This document shows positions 36,359 through 44,796 of a DNA stretch of 64,000 nt, in pieces; position 1 is the stretch's first letter, and each line of letters opens with the position of its first letter. Made by a program: the position numbers and the translations under genes. This DNA comes from Clostridium hydrogenum (lineage in GTDB: Bacteria; Bacillota; Clostridia; Clostridiales; Clostridiaceae), in contig NZ_JAEACT010000002.1 of the NCBI RefSeq assembly GCF_021432385.1, positions 1,073,501-1,137,500 of the forward strand, read 5' to 3'. Below the pieces are notes generated by a model, which was not told where the DNA came from, made no database searches, and worked only from the letters and a program-made list of their open reading frames with translations.

Positions 36359-38722
36359 TTGAATGAAAAATCACTTAGAGTGTTAGAATACAATAAGATA
36401 AAAGAAATAATAAAGGAATTTACTCAGACCAATGCTTCTAAAGAATTGGTTGATGAGCTAAAGCCATATGGAAATTTGCATGAAGTAAAAGAGCATATGG
36501 AAGAGACTAAAGAAGCACTTGAGCTTTTAATGAAAAAGGGAGCACCTCCTTTTGAGGGAGCTTATGATGTAAGAGAAGCTGTAGGTTTAGCTGAAAAGGG
36601 ATTTTCGCTTATGCCGGTTCAACTTGTTAGAATAGCTAACATGCTCAGATGTGCTAGAAGGTTTAATGAATATATAAGCCGTAAGGAAAATGAAGAAGAG
36701 CACAGAGTAATTGAAGATATTTGTCAGGGAATAGTGCCGCTTAAAGGTATAGAGGATGCTGTTTTTAAAGCAATAATAGATGAAAATGAAATTGCAGATA
36801 TGGCAAGTAATACTTTATATAATATAAGAAAATCATTAAAAAGTAAAAATGCATCTGTAAAAGATAAGGTTAATGCCATGATTAGAAGTAATGCAGCTTA
36901 TCTTCAAGAAAATTTATATACTATAAGAAATGATAGATATGTGATACCAGTAAAGGCAGAACATAAGGCTCAGGTTCCGGGACTTGTTCATGATCAAAGT
37001 GCCAGTGGAGCTACGCTTTTCATTGAACCTATGGGACTTGTTAATTTAAATAATGAAATAAAAGAGCTTATGCTTAAAGAAAAAGCAGAAATAGAAAGGA
37101 TTTTAAGAGAACTTTCAAGCAAAATCTATGGCAGCATCGTTACTGTTAAAAATAATGAAAGAATAGTAACAGAACTTGATTTTATATTTGCAAAGGCAAA
37201 GTATGCAAGCAGTATAAATGCAACTGCACCACATATAAATGACAAGGGAATTATAGATATTGTTGATGGAAGACATCCGCTTATTGATCCCATGAAGGTA
37301 GTACCTTTAAGTATATATTTAGGAAGAGAATTTAATTCTGTTGTTATAACAGGACCTAATACAGGAGGAAAAACTGTAACGTTAAAAACAGTGGGACTTC
37401 TTGAACTCATGGCTTTAAGTGGAATTATGATACCGGCTAGAGAAAACTCCATAGTAAGTTTCTTTGAAGAGGTTTATGCTGATATTGGTGATGAACAGAG
37501 TATAGAGCAAAGTTTATCTACATTTTCCTCACATATGAAAAATATTGTTGAAATAATAAATAATGCAGATTTTACATCTTTAGTTTTATTTGATGAACTT
37601 GGAGCTGGAACTGACCCAACTGAAGGAGCAGCACTTGCAGTAGCAATACTTGAAGATCTTAAAAAAAGAGGGAGCAAATTAATTGCAACTACACATTACA
37701 GCGAATTAAAGGCATATGCACTAAAATCGGAAGGTGTTGAAAATGCATCTGTTGAATTCGATGTTGAAACTTTAAGACCTACATATAAACTTTTAATGGG
37801 GATACCTGGTAAGTCAAATGCCTTTGAAATTTCAAGAAGATTAGGTCTTGCGGATTATATAATTGAAACTGCAAAAGAAGGAATAGCAAAGGACACACTT
37901 AAGTTTGAGGATTTAATACAAAACCTCCAAGATAGAACTATGAAGGCAGAAGAAAATTCAAGAAAAACTGAAATATTTAAAGCAGAGGCAGAAGAGTTTA
38001 AGAGAAAATATGAAGATAAGCTATATTCAATTAAAGATACTAGAGAAAAAGCACTGATGGAAGGCAGAAGAGAAGCTAAGAGAATTATTTCTGAGGCTAA
38101 GTCAGAAGCAGATCAAATTTTAAGGGATATGCGTGAACTAGAAAAGTTAGGATATTCCTCCGAAGCTAGAAGAGAACTTGAAGAATCGAGAAGAATGCTT
38201 AGAGAAAAACTTGAAAATGCTGAAAGTAAATTGGTTAAAGAGGATAAGCCTAAGGGTGAAGGATTAAAAAAAGTTTTTCAAGGTCAGGAAGTATTTATAC
38301 CATCTTTAAATATGAAAGGAACTGTTATTTCAGATCCAGATAGTAAGGGAGAAGTTCAAATTCAAGCTGGAATTATGAAGATAAGTGTTAAGCTTGAGGA
38401 CCTTAGAGAGGGTAAAGGTGAAACTGATAAGAAGGCTAAAGCTATAAAGAAGAGAGAGGCAAAATTAAATTTAAGATCAGTTGCAAGTTCAGTTGATTTA
38501 AGAGGTATGGATTCGGAAAATGCTATGTATGCCGTAGATAAATATCTTGATGAGGCAAGTATGGCAGGTTTAAATACAGTTACAGTTATACATGGTAAAG
38601 GCACTGGTGTTCTTAGAAACAGTATAACAGATATGTTGAAAAGACATCCTCATGTAAAAAGTTGTAGGCTTGGAAATTATGGTGAAGGTGGAACTGGAGT
38701 TACTGTTGTAGAGCTTAAATAA
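36359..38722 (+). CDS. mutS2: DNA-binding ATPase MutS2
   Basis: 787 aa from a TTG start at 36359, preceded by AGAGGAG at a 9-base distance; this gives the usual MutS2 N-terminus NEKSLRVLEYNKIKEIIKEF. An in-frame ATG at 36317 would add 14 residues and overlap the U32 gene. Core: lever/clamp region, Walker A VVITGPNTGGKT, GDEQSIEQSLSTFSSHM, Walker B LVLFDELGAGTDPTEG, then a long charged coiled region and a C-terminal Smr domain (SVDLRGMDSENAMY, VIHGKGTGVL). MutS2 suppresses homologous recombination or rescues stalled ribosomes in different bacteria. Confidence 0.95.
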   Translation: MNEKSLRVLEYNKIKEIIKEFTQTNASKELVDELKPYGNLHEVKEHMEETKEALELLMKKGAPPFEGAYDVREAVGLAEKGFSLMPVQLVRIANMLRCARRFNEYISRKENEEEHRVIEDICQGIVPLKGIEDAVFKAIIDENEIADMASNTLYNIRKSLKSKNASVKDKVNAMIRSNAAYLQENLYTIRNDRYVIPVKAEHKAQVPGLVHDQSASGATLFIEPMGLVNLNNEIKELMLKEKAEIERILRELSSKIYGSIVTVKNNERIVTELDFIFAKAKYASSINATAPHINDKGIIDIVDGRHPLIDPMKVVPLSIYLGREFNSVVITGPNTGGKTVTLKTVGLLELMALSGIMIPARENSIVSFFEEVYADIGDEQSIEQSLSTFSSHMKNIVEIINNADFTSLVLFDELGAGTDPTEGAALAVAILEDLKKRGSKLIATTHYSELKAYALKSEGVENASVEFDVETLRPTYKLLMGIPGKSNAFEISRRLGLADYIIETAKEGIAKDTLKFEDLIQNLQDRTMKAEENSRKTEIFKAEAEEFKRKYEDKLYSIKDTREKALMEGRREAKRIISEAKSEADQILRDMRELEKLGYSSEARRELEESRRMLREKLENAESKLVKEDKPKGEGLKKVFQGQEVFIPSLNMKGTVISDPDSKGEVQIQAGIMKISVKLEDLREGKGETDKKAKAIKKREAKLNLRSVASSVDLRGMDSENAMYAVDKYLDEASMAGLNTVTVIHGKGTGVLRNSITDMLKRHPHVKSCRLGNYGEGGTGVTVVELK

Positions 38723-38756
38723 TATATTATAGATATCTATAGAAAGGTTGCAAGAA

Positions 38757-39212
38757 ATGGGAGAAAATACTATATTGGTTTCAGCTTGTTTATGTGGTGT
38801 CAATTGTAGGTATTCTGGAGATAGCAATGCTGATGAAAAAGTTAAAGCTCTTTTTAAATCATCAATTTTGCTTCCGGTTTGTCCGGAGCAGCTTGGTGGA
38901 CTTTCAACTCCAAGAGCGGCAGCAGAAATCGTTAATGGAGCTGGAAAAGATGTTCTTTTAGGAAAAGCTAAGGTTATGAATAAAAATGGGGAAGATAATA
39001 CGGAGGCATTTTTAAGAGGAGCACATGAAGTTTTAAATATTGTAAAAATGGAGGGAATCACAAAGGCTATATTGAAAGCTAAGAGTCCATCCTGTGGTTG
39101 CGGAATTATTTATGATGGTACATTTAGCGGCAATAAAGTTGAAGGAAATGGAGTTACTGCTGAATTACTTATACAAAATGGTGTTGAAGTGATTACGGAA
39201 GAAGATTTGTAG
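38757..39212 (+). CDS. DUF523 family protein
   Basis: About 151 aa. ILVSACLCGVNCRYSGDSN, LLPVCPEQLGGLSTPRAAAE and KAKSPSCGCGIIYDGTFSG are the DUF523 (YbbK-like) conserved cysteine motifs, possibly metal or cluster binding. No defined function. The ATG at 38757 lies about 9 bases after AGAAAGG; the TTG at 38748 directly abuts that site and is unlikely. It follows mutS2 by 34 bases. Repeat R5 begins 10 bases after its stop and separates it from a terminator at 39518. Confidence 0.88.
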   Translation: MGENTILVSACLCGVNCRYSGDSNADEKVKALFKSSILLPVCPEQLGGLSTPRAAAEIVNGAGKDVLLGKAKVMNKNGEDNTEAFLRGAHEVLNIVKMEGITKAILKAKSPSCGCGIIYDGTFSGNKVEGNGVTAELLIQNGVEVITEEDL

Positions 39213-39221
39213 GACTGAAAC

Positions 39222-39434
39222 CAGAGTACAAAGTACAAAGTACAGAGTACAAAGAATGATGATTTACCTTTCGCGCTGCTCAGGCAAATCTTAAACTTAA
39301 ATGTCATCAGCTTCGCTGAGTGCCATACATCGCGTGATTGCGTAGCAATAAAAAAATAAGTTTTCAGGTTTTTCGTAGTGTTAACGGAGAAAAATCGTCC
39401 TTCATTGTACTTTGTACTCTGTACTTTGTACTTT
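39222..39434. repeat. Palindromic repeat R5 (GTACAAA-arm type)
   Basis: Left arm CAGAGTACAAAGTACAAAG.., right arm TTGTACTTTGTACTCTG.. Core as R3: GATTTACCT / AGGCAAATC hairpin, CAGCTTCGCTG hairpin, TTGCG.AGCAA hairpin, AAAATAAGTTTT, then GTTTTTCG / GAGAAAAATC. The right flank TAATTTGTCAGGATAAACTCC is outer type A; the left outer half is absent because the element starts 10 bases from the DUF523 stop. Confidence 0.85.
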
Positions 39435-39517
39435 AGTTTCTCCTCGATAAATTGTAATTTGTCAGGATAAACTCCTTATTTGCAATTTTAATGTTTTAAA
39501 TAGGTTACTTAAAAAAA

Positions 39518-39563
39518 TATGCTGTGCAGTTAATTAGTTATTGCACAGCATATTTTTTATTTT
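39518..39563 (+). terminator. Terminator between R5 and the L25 gene
   Basis: Stem ATATGCTGTGCA / TGCACAGCATAT with a T-rich tail TTTTTATTTTT. No gene ends next to it; it probably served the mutS2-DUF523 transcript before R5 was inserted. It could also act as an attenuator for the L25 gene. Confidence 0.8.
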
Positions 39564-39617
39564 TATGTATAAAACAAAATTTAATTGTTAATAATAAACA
39601 AATAAGGAGGGTTTAAA

Positions 39618-40235
39618 ATGGAAAATTTAAAAGCAGAAATTAGAAATAATCATGGAAGTTGCAGTGGTAAAAGGGAAAGAAAGCATGGTAAAGTACCAGG
39701 CATAGTATATGGAAAAAATGAACCTAATATAATGATTGATATTGATGCAAAGGAATTGAGCAAAAGAATATCTCAAAATGGTCAATATGGTTTTTTAAAT
39801 GTAAATATAAATGGTCAAAATCATAAAACTTTAATTAAGGAAATACAGAGAGAACCTGTATCAAATAAGCTAATGCACATAGATCTTGAAGATATAAATG
39901 ACAATAGCAAGATAATAAGTGAAATTCCAGTGGTATTTGATGGTACAGATATAATAAAAGCTAAAGGTTATATTGCTCAAAAATTTAAAAATAGTATAAA
40001 AGTGAAATGCCAAGGTGCTAATTTACCGGAAAATATTAGCATTGATATTTCACCAATGAATGCTGGAGAGAACTTAAGAGTATGTGATATTGAATTTGCA
40101 AAAGAAATAACAATTGTAGATGATTTAGAAGCTGTACTTGTAAATATTACGGATTCGTGGAACGGTGCTGCTGAAGAGAAGATTGAAGAGGATGTTGAGA
40201 AAGATACTAAAGAAGATTCAAACAATAAAGGTTAA
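39618..40235 (+). CDS. ctc: 50S ribosomal protein L25 / general stress protein Ctc
   Basis: 205 aa with an N-terminal L25 domain that binds 5S rRNA (GKRERKHGKVPGIVYGKNEP, GFLNVNI, IQREPVSNKLMHIDLEDI) and a C-terminal TL5/Ctc beta domain (EIPVVFDGTDIIKAKGY). It ends in an acidic Glu/Lys/Asp tail. AAGGAGGG precedes the ATG. Probably monocistronic. Confidence 0.93.
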   Translation: MENLKAEIRNNHGSCSGKRERKHGKVPGIVYGKNEPNIMIDIDAKELSKRISQNGQYGFLNVNINGQNHKTLIKEIQREPVSNKLMHIDLEDINDNSKIISEIPVVFDGTDIIKAKGYIAQKFKNSIKVKCQGANLPENISIDISPMNAGENLRVCDIEFAKEITIVDDLEAVLVNITDSWNGAAEEKIEEDVEKDTKEDSNNKG

Positions 40236-40384
40236 AGCATGTAAGAAGGTATTACAAACGCTAAAGGTTTATTAACTATTTTTTTATTTTCATACAAAAT
40301 TTAAGAATTTAAAAAAAAACAATTTAAAAACTATTTTTTTATAGTATAATAATGGTATCAAACTAATATTTAGGGAGTGATATC

Positions 40385-42115
40385 ATGAATTATAGAGACA
40401 AATACGAGTTATGGCTTAATTCACAGTACATTGATGAAAGTGCAAAAAAAGAATTAAGAGATATTAAGGATGAAAATGAAATTGAGGATAGATTTTATAA
40501 AGATTTAGAGTTTGGAACAGGTGGTCTAAGAGGAGTAATAGGTATAGGAAGCAATAGAATGAACATATATACCATTGGAAAGGCAACTCAGGGACTTGCA
40601 GATTATCTTAATAAACACTATAAAGGAGAAATTTCTGTAAGTATAGCATATGATTCAAGAATAATGTCTAAGGAATTTTCTGATACTACAGCAAGTGTAT
40701 TGTGTGCTAATGGTATTAAAACTTATCTTTTTGAATCTTTAAGACCAACTCCTATGTTATCCTTTACGGTAAGGCATTTAGGTAGTAAGGCAGGAGTGGT
40801 TGTTACTGCTTCACATAATCCAAAACAATACAATGGATATAAGGTTTATAATGATGCAGGAAATCAAGTTACAGATGAAGGGGCAGCAGAAATACTTTCT
40901 TGTATAGAAGCTTTGAAAGATTTTTCAGATGTCAAAACAATGGAACTTGAGGAAGCAAAAAATAATGGCCTTTTAGTAATTATAGGCGAAGATGTAGATA
41001 AGGTCTATATAGAAAAGGTTAAAAGTCTTACTATTAGAAAAGAATTAGTCAAAGAAAATGCTAAGGACTTAAAGATAATATATACACCTATACATGGATC
41101 AGGAAATATTCCAGTAAGAAGAGCTTTAAGTGAGTTAGGGTATACTAATGTATCTGTAGTTAAAGAACAAGAATTACCAGATGGTAATTTTCCAACAGCT
41201 CCATATCCAAATCCAGAACAGCCATCTGTTTTTAATATTGCACTTGAAATGGCTAAAAGTGTTAATCCAGATGTTATTTTCGGAACAGATCCCGATTGTG
41301 ATAGATTGGGAGTTGTTGCTAAGGATGCAAATGGAGAATATAAAGTTTTAACAGGAAATCAAACGGGATCATTATTAACACATTACATAGTTTCTTCTTT
41401 AAAGGAGCTAAATGAACTGCCACAAAATGGGGCTGTAATTAAAACAATAGTTACATCAGAATTGGCTGCAAGAATTGCAGAAGATTACGGAGTAGAACTT
41501 ATAGATGTACTAACTGGCTTTAAGTATATTGGAGAAAAAATAAAAGAGTTTGAAGAAACAGGTTCTAACACATACTTGTTTGGATTTGAAGAAAGTTATG
41601 GTTGCCTTGCAGGAACATTTGTAAGAGATAAAGATGCGGTAATTGGTGCGGTGCTTGTTTGTGAAATGGCATTATACTATAAGAAAAAAGGAATGAATTT
41701 GTTTGATGCTCTTAACGATTTGTATAAAAAGTATGGTTTCTATAAAGAAAGTTTAATTTCAAGAGAGCTTAAAGGAAAAGAAGGACAAGAAAAAATAAAA
41801 AATGCAATAGAATATCTTAGAAATGCATCTTTGGAAACAATTGATGGTATTAAAGTTGCTAAAAAATTTGATTATAAGCTAAGAATTGAAAAAGATATTG
41901 CTAAGAATTGCGAAAAGGAAATAAAACTTCCAGTATCTAATGTTCTTAAATTTGTTCTTGAAGATGGTTCATGGTTTGTTGTTAGACCTTCAGGTACAGA
42001 ACCTAAGATGAAGATATATACTGCTGTTGTAGGAAGCAGTGTCCAAAATGCTGAAGAAAGAAGTACTCAATTTTCAGAAGCTATTATGAAGATTATAGAT
42101 GAAGCTAGCAAATAA
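40385..42115 (+). CDS. pgcA: Phosphoglucomutase (phospho-sugar mutase)
   Basis: 576 aa of the PgcA type. The N-terminus FYKDLEFGTGGLRGVIGIGS is the family start. The phosphoserine loop is VTASHNPKQYNGYKVYND, the metal loop FGTDPDCDRLGV, the sugar-binding loop GFEESYGCL, and the phosphate-binding loop VRPSGTEPKMKIY. It interconverts glucose-6-phosphate and glucose-1-phosphate, feeding GalU encoded 1.5 kb downstream and hence the surface-polysaccharide locus. TATAAT at 40345-40350 may be its -10 box. Repeat R6 follows. Confidence 0.95.
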   Translation: MNYRDKYELWLNSQYIDESAKKELRDIKDENEIEDRFYKDLEFGTGGLRGVIGIGSNRMNIYTIGKATQGLADYLNKHYKGEISVSIAYDSRIMSKEFSDTTASVLCANGIKTYLFESLRPTPMLSFTVRHLGSKAGVVVTASHNPKQYNGYKVYNDAGNQVTDEGAAEILSCIEALKDFSDVKTMELEEAKNNGLLVIIGEDVDKVYIEKVKSLTIRKELVKENAKDLKIIYTPIHGSGNIPVRRALSELGYTNVSVVKEQELPDGNFPTAPYPNPEQPSVFNIALEMAKSVNPDVIFGTDPDCDRLGVVAKDANGEYKVLTGNQTGSLLTHYIVSSLKELNELPQNGAVIKTIVTSELAARIAEDYGVELIDVLTGFKYIGEKIKEFEETGSNTYLFGFEESYGCLAGTFVRDKDAVIGAVLVCEMALYYKKKGMNLFDALNDLYKKYGFYKESLISRELKGKEGQEKIKNAIEYLRNASLETIDGIKVAKKFDYKLRIEKDIAKNCEKEIKLPVSNVLKFVLEDGSWFVVRPSGTEPKMKIYTAVVGSSVQNAEERSTQFSEAIMKIIDEASK

Positions 42116-42196
42116 CATTTGTATGGTATAATTAAATATGACTGTTGCATGAATAATTAAGTAAGTCGTATTTTTAAATATTGCGAACCATTATTT

Positions 42197-42413
42197 AGAG
42201 TAGAGAGTAAAGAGTAGAGAGTAGAGTGAAGGATGATTTACCTTTTCTTGCGTCAGGTAAATCTTAAACTTAAATGTTGATCAGCTTCGCTGAGCAACAT
42301 TTCATAGTACGATTGATTGCGTAAGCAATCAAAAATAAGTTTTTAGATTTTCTGGAGTAAAACGAAAGAAAATCATCCATCACTCTACTCTTTACTCTCT
42401 ACTCTCTACTCTG
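42197..42413. repeat. Palindromic repeat R6 (GAGAGTA-arm type)
   Basis: The left arm is AGAGTAGAGAGTAAAGAGTAG.., the right arm CTCTACTCTTTACTCTCTAC..: a third arm vocabulary. Core as R3 (GATTTACCT / AGGTAAATC, AGCTTCGCT hairpin, GATTGCGTAAGCAATC, GATTTTCT / AGAAAATC, AGGATGA / TCATCC). Left flank TTGCATGAATAATTAAG and ATTGCGAACCATTA, right flank TTTTTAGTGCAC belong to outer type B. It fills most of the 364-bp gap after pgcA. Confidence 0.88.
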
Positions 42414-42479
42414 ATTTAATGTTTCTCAATATTTTTAGTGCACGAATGAAAATAAATGAAAAATTATTGGTGGTGGAAT

Positions 42480-43553
42480 ATGAGTATATCAGAAGAATTT
42501 AAGGAAAAAGTATCAAAATTAATTTTTTTAGAGTTTAAAAAAGAAAGTATATATAATATTTTTAAAGTTGAAGTATCAGAAAATATATATTTACCATTAA
42601 GGGCAGAAAGAGTTATAGATAAGGTTAAAAGTGGAGAAAAGTTTAAGGACATACCATTATCATTTTTTGTTGAAGGTATGTTTTATGTACTTGGAGGCGA
42701 TTCTTCATTTAAGTTTAACAATATTTATTTAAAGATATTAAATAATAATAAAGCAGAATTTATGAAATATGTAAAAGGTATAATAGTTGATGAAATAAAA
42801 AATAAAACTTATGAAGATGCTTATATTATGCTTAAAGGTCTTATTGAAATTGAAGGCACAGAAGAAAACTTTGATAAAATTATGATGCTTAGTGAAACTA
42901 TTAGAGAGAAAAAGAGTGAGTTTCAAGAAGAGGAATTGGTTATAATTGAGAAAGCTAAAAAGCTTAAGAATTATGCTAATCCATATTTATATGAAGCTTA
43001 TATTAAAAATGAAAATAAAGATTTTGAAGGTGCTTGGTATTGTATTAACACATATATTGAATATGGTGGTGAGGCAACTAATAAAATAAGTGAATTTAAA
43101 AATTCTATTGGTTTTATAAGAAGTTATGAAAAAGCTAAAGCTATAATTTATGATGAACCAAAGGAATCGCTAAAATTATTTGTTAGTTTATTAGATGAAT
43201 TTGAAGACGATGCTATTTTAAATTATTATATAGGTATGAATTATAGAATAATTGGAAATCATGAAAAAGCTATATACTATTTAAATGAAGCAATGGCATT
43301 AGATAGTAATGTTGTAGAAGTGTTTAATGAGCTTGGTATAAATTATGCAGCAATTAATGAATATGATAAGGCTATTCAATATATGAGAAAAGCATTTGAA
43401 GTGACAAAATCTATAGAAATATGTACTAATCTTATAATGTGCTATTTAAATAAAGGAGATATTACTCAAGCTAAGTTACATTATGAGATTGCGAAGAAAA
43501 TGGATTCTAATGATGAAATAGTTATTAAGTTAAAAAATGTATTTGAAAAGTAA
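42480..43553 (+). CDS. TPR-repeat protein
   Basis: 357 aa, soluble, Glu/Lys-rich. The C-terminal third has at least two or three tetratricopeptide repeats (AILNYYIGMNYRIIGNHEKA, FNELGINYAAINEYDKAIQY, EICTNLIMCYLNKGDITQAK), a scaffold for protein contacts. The N-terminal 200 residues are helical with no motif recognised. The ATG at 42480 follows GGTGGTGG; an upstream in-frame TTG at 42456 has no such site. Partner unknown. It precedes galU by 80 bases and could be cotranscribed. Confidence 0.8.
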   Translation: MSISEEFKEKVSKLIFLEFKKESIYNIFKVEVSENIYLPLRAERVIDKVKSGEKFKDIPLSFFVEGMFYVLGGDSSFKFNNIYLKILNNNKAEFMKYVKGIIVDEIKNKTYEDAYIMLKGLIEIEGTEENFDKIMMLSETIREKKSEFQEEELVIIEKAKKLKNYANPYLYEAYIKNENKDFEGAWYCINTYIEYGGEATNKISEFKNSIGFIRSYEKAKAIIYDEPKESLKLFVSLLDEFEDDAILNYYIGMNYRIIGNHEKAIYYLNEAMALDSNVVEVFNELGINYAAINEYDKAIQYMRKAFEVTKSIEICTNLIMCYLNKGDITQAKLHYEIAKKMDSNDEIVIKLKNVFEK

Positions 43554-43633
43554 AGTTTATTAATCCATAATGGTGTTATAATATTTAGTATAAATGTAAA
43601 AATGAGTTATAAGAATCGAAGGGAGTTTACATT

Positions 43634-44536
43634 ATGAAAGTAAAAAAGGCTATTATACCAGCTGCAGGTTTGGGAACAAGGTTTTTACCAGCTACTAAAG
43701 CACAACCAAAAGAAATGCTTCCAATAGTTGATAAGCCAACAATACAATATATTATAGAGGAAGCAGTAGCTTCAGGAATAGAAGAAATACTTATAATAAC
43801 AGGAAGAAATAAGAGAGCAATAGAAGATCATTTTGATAAATCTGTGGAACTTGAAAATGAACTTGAAAGTCATGGTAAGGAAAGTCTTTTAAAGTTGGTA
43901 AAGGATATATCAAATATGGCTCAAATTTATTACATAAGACAAAAGGAACCAAAGGGGCTTGGACATGCAATAAGTTGTGCAAAAACTTTTGTTGGAAATG
44001 AGCCATTTGCAGTTATGCTTGGTGATGATGTTGTTGATGCTAAAAAGCCATGTTTAAAGCAGCTAATTGATTGTTATGATGAATATAAAACTAGTATATT
44101 AGGTGTACAAAAAGTAAATCATGAAGATGTATATAAATATGGAATAATAAATGCCATGCACATTGATAACAATGTATATAAAGTAAAAGATTTAGTAGAA
44201 AAACCAAAGGTAGAAGAAGCACCTTCTGATATAGCTATTTTAGGTAGATATATCATAACACCTGAAATATTTCCAATACTAGAAAATACGAAACCTGGAA
44301 AAGGCGGTGAAATTCAACTTACAGATGCATTAAAGAATCTAATGCTATCAGAAGCTATGTATGCTTATGTTTTTGAAGGAAGAAGATACGATGTGGGTGA
44401 TAAATTAGGATTCTTGGAGGCAACAGTTGAATATGCTTTAAAGAGAGATGATCTTAAACAAACTTTTGCTGACTATTTGAATAATTTAAAGACTCAGGAA
44501 AGATTTAAAAAACTTTTTGAAGAAAAAATTAAATAG
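43634..44536 (+). CDS. galU: UTP-glucose-1-phosphate uridylyltransferase
   Basis: 300 aa. KAIIPAAGLGTRFLPATKAQ is the nucleotide-binding start, followed by KPTIQYIIEEAVASGIEEIL, RQKEPKGLGHAISCAK, VMLGDDVVDA and GRRYDVGDKLGFLEA. Makes UDP-glucose for surface polysaccharides and lipids. Length is normal. AAGGGAG precedes the ATG. A long repeat-derived hairpin 8 bases after the stop probably terminates the transcript. Confidence 0.96.
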   Translation: MKVKKAIIPAAGLGTRFLPATKAQPKEMLPIVDKPTIQYIIEEAVASGIEEILIITGRNKRAIEDHFDKSVELENELESHGKESLLKLVKDISNMAQIYYIRQKEPKGLGHAISCAKTFVGNEPFAVMLGDDVVDAKKPCLKQLIDCYDEYKTSILGVQKVNHEDVYKYGIINAMHIDNNVYKVKDLVEKPKVEEAPSDIAILGRYIITPEIFPILENTKPGKGGEIQLTDALKNLMLSEAMYAYVFEGRRYDVGDKLGFLEATVEYALKRDDLKQTFADYLNNLKTQERFKKLFEEKIK

Positions 44537-44543
44537 TAATTAC

Positions 44544-44607
44544 AATTTACAAAGAAGGATGATTTATCTTTAGCTTTGCTAAGGTAAATCATCCTTCTTT
44601 GTAAATT
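44544..44607. repeat. Miniature repeat R7, acting as a hairpin after galU
   Basis: Perfect 23-bp arms: AATTTACAAAGAAGGATGAT.. and its complement ..ATCATCCTTCTTTGTAAATT around TCTTTAGCTTTGCTAAGG. It has the AAGGATGATTTA word of the full repeats but lacks the rest of the core. Without a T tail it is an unconventional terminator. Confidence 0.8.
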
Positions 44608-44796
44608 ATGCATCCTAAACTGTGAAACATAAGATGTAATAAAAATACATAATAGCATAATTTGAGATATAGAATAATACTTTATTTAAATATTATAAAA
44701 ATTTTTAGTTAATGTTTTATTAAATATAACGATATAGTATAATGTATATATAATCCTGTCCTTTTGTGAAGGGAGGTGAATGATATTAGCAGATTA

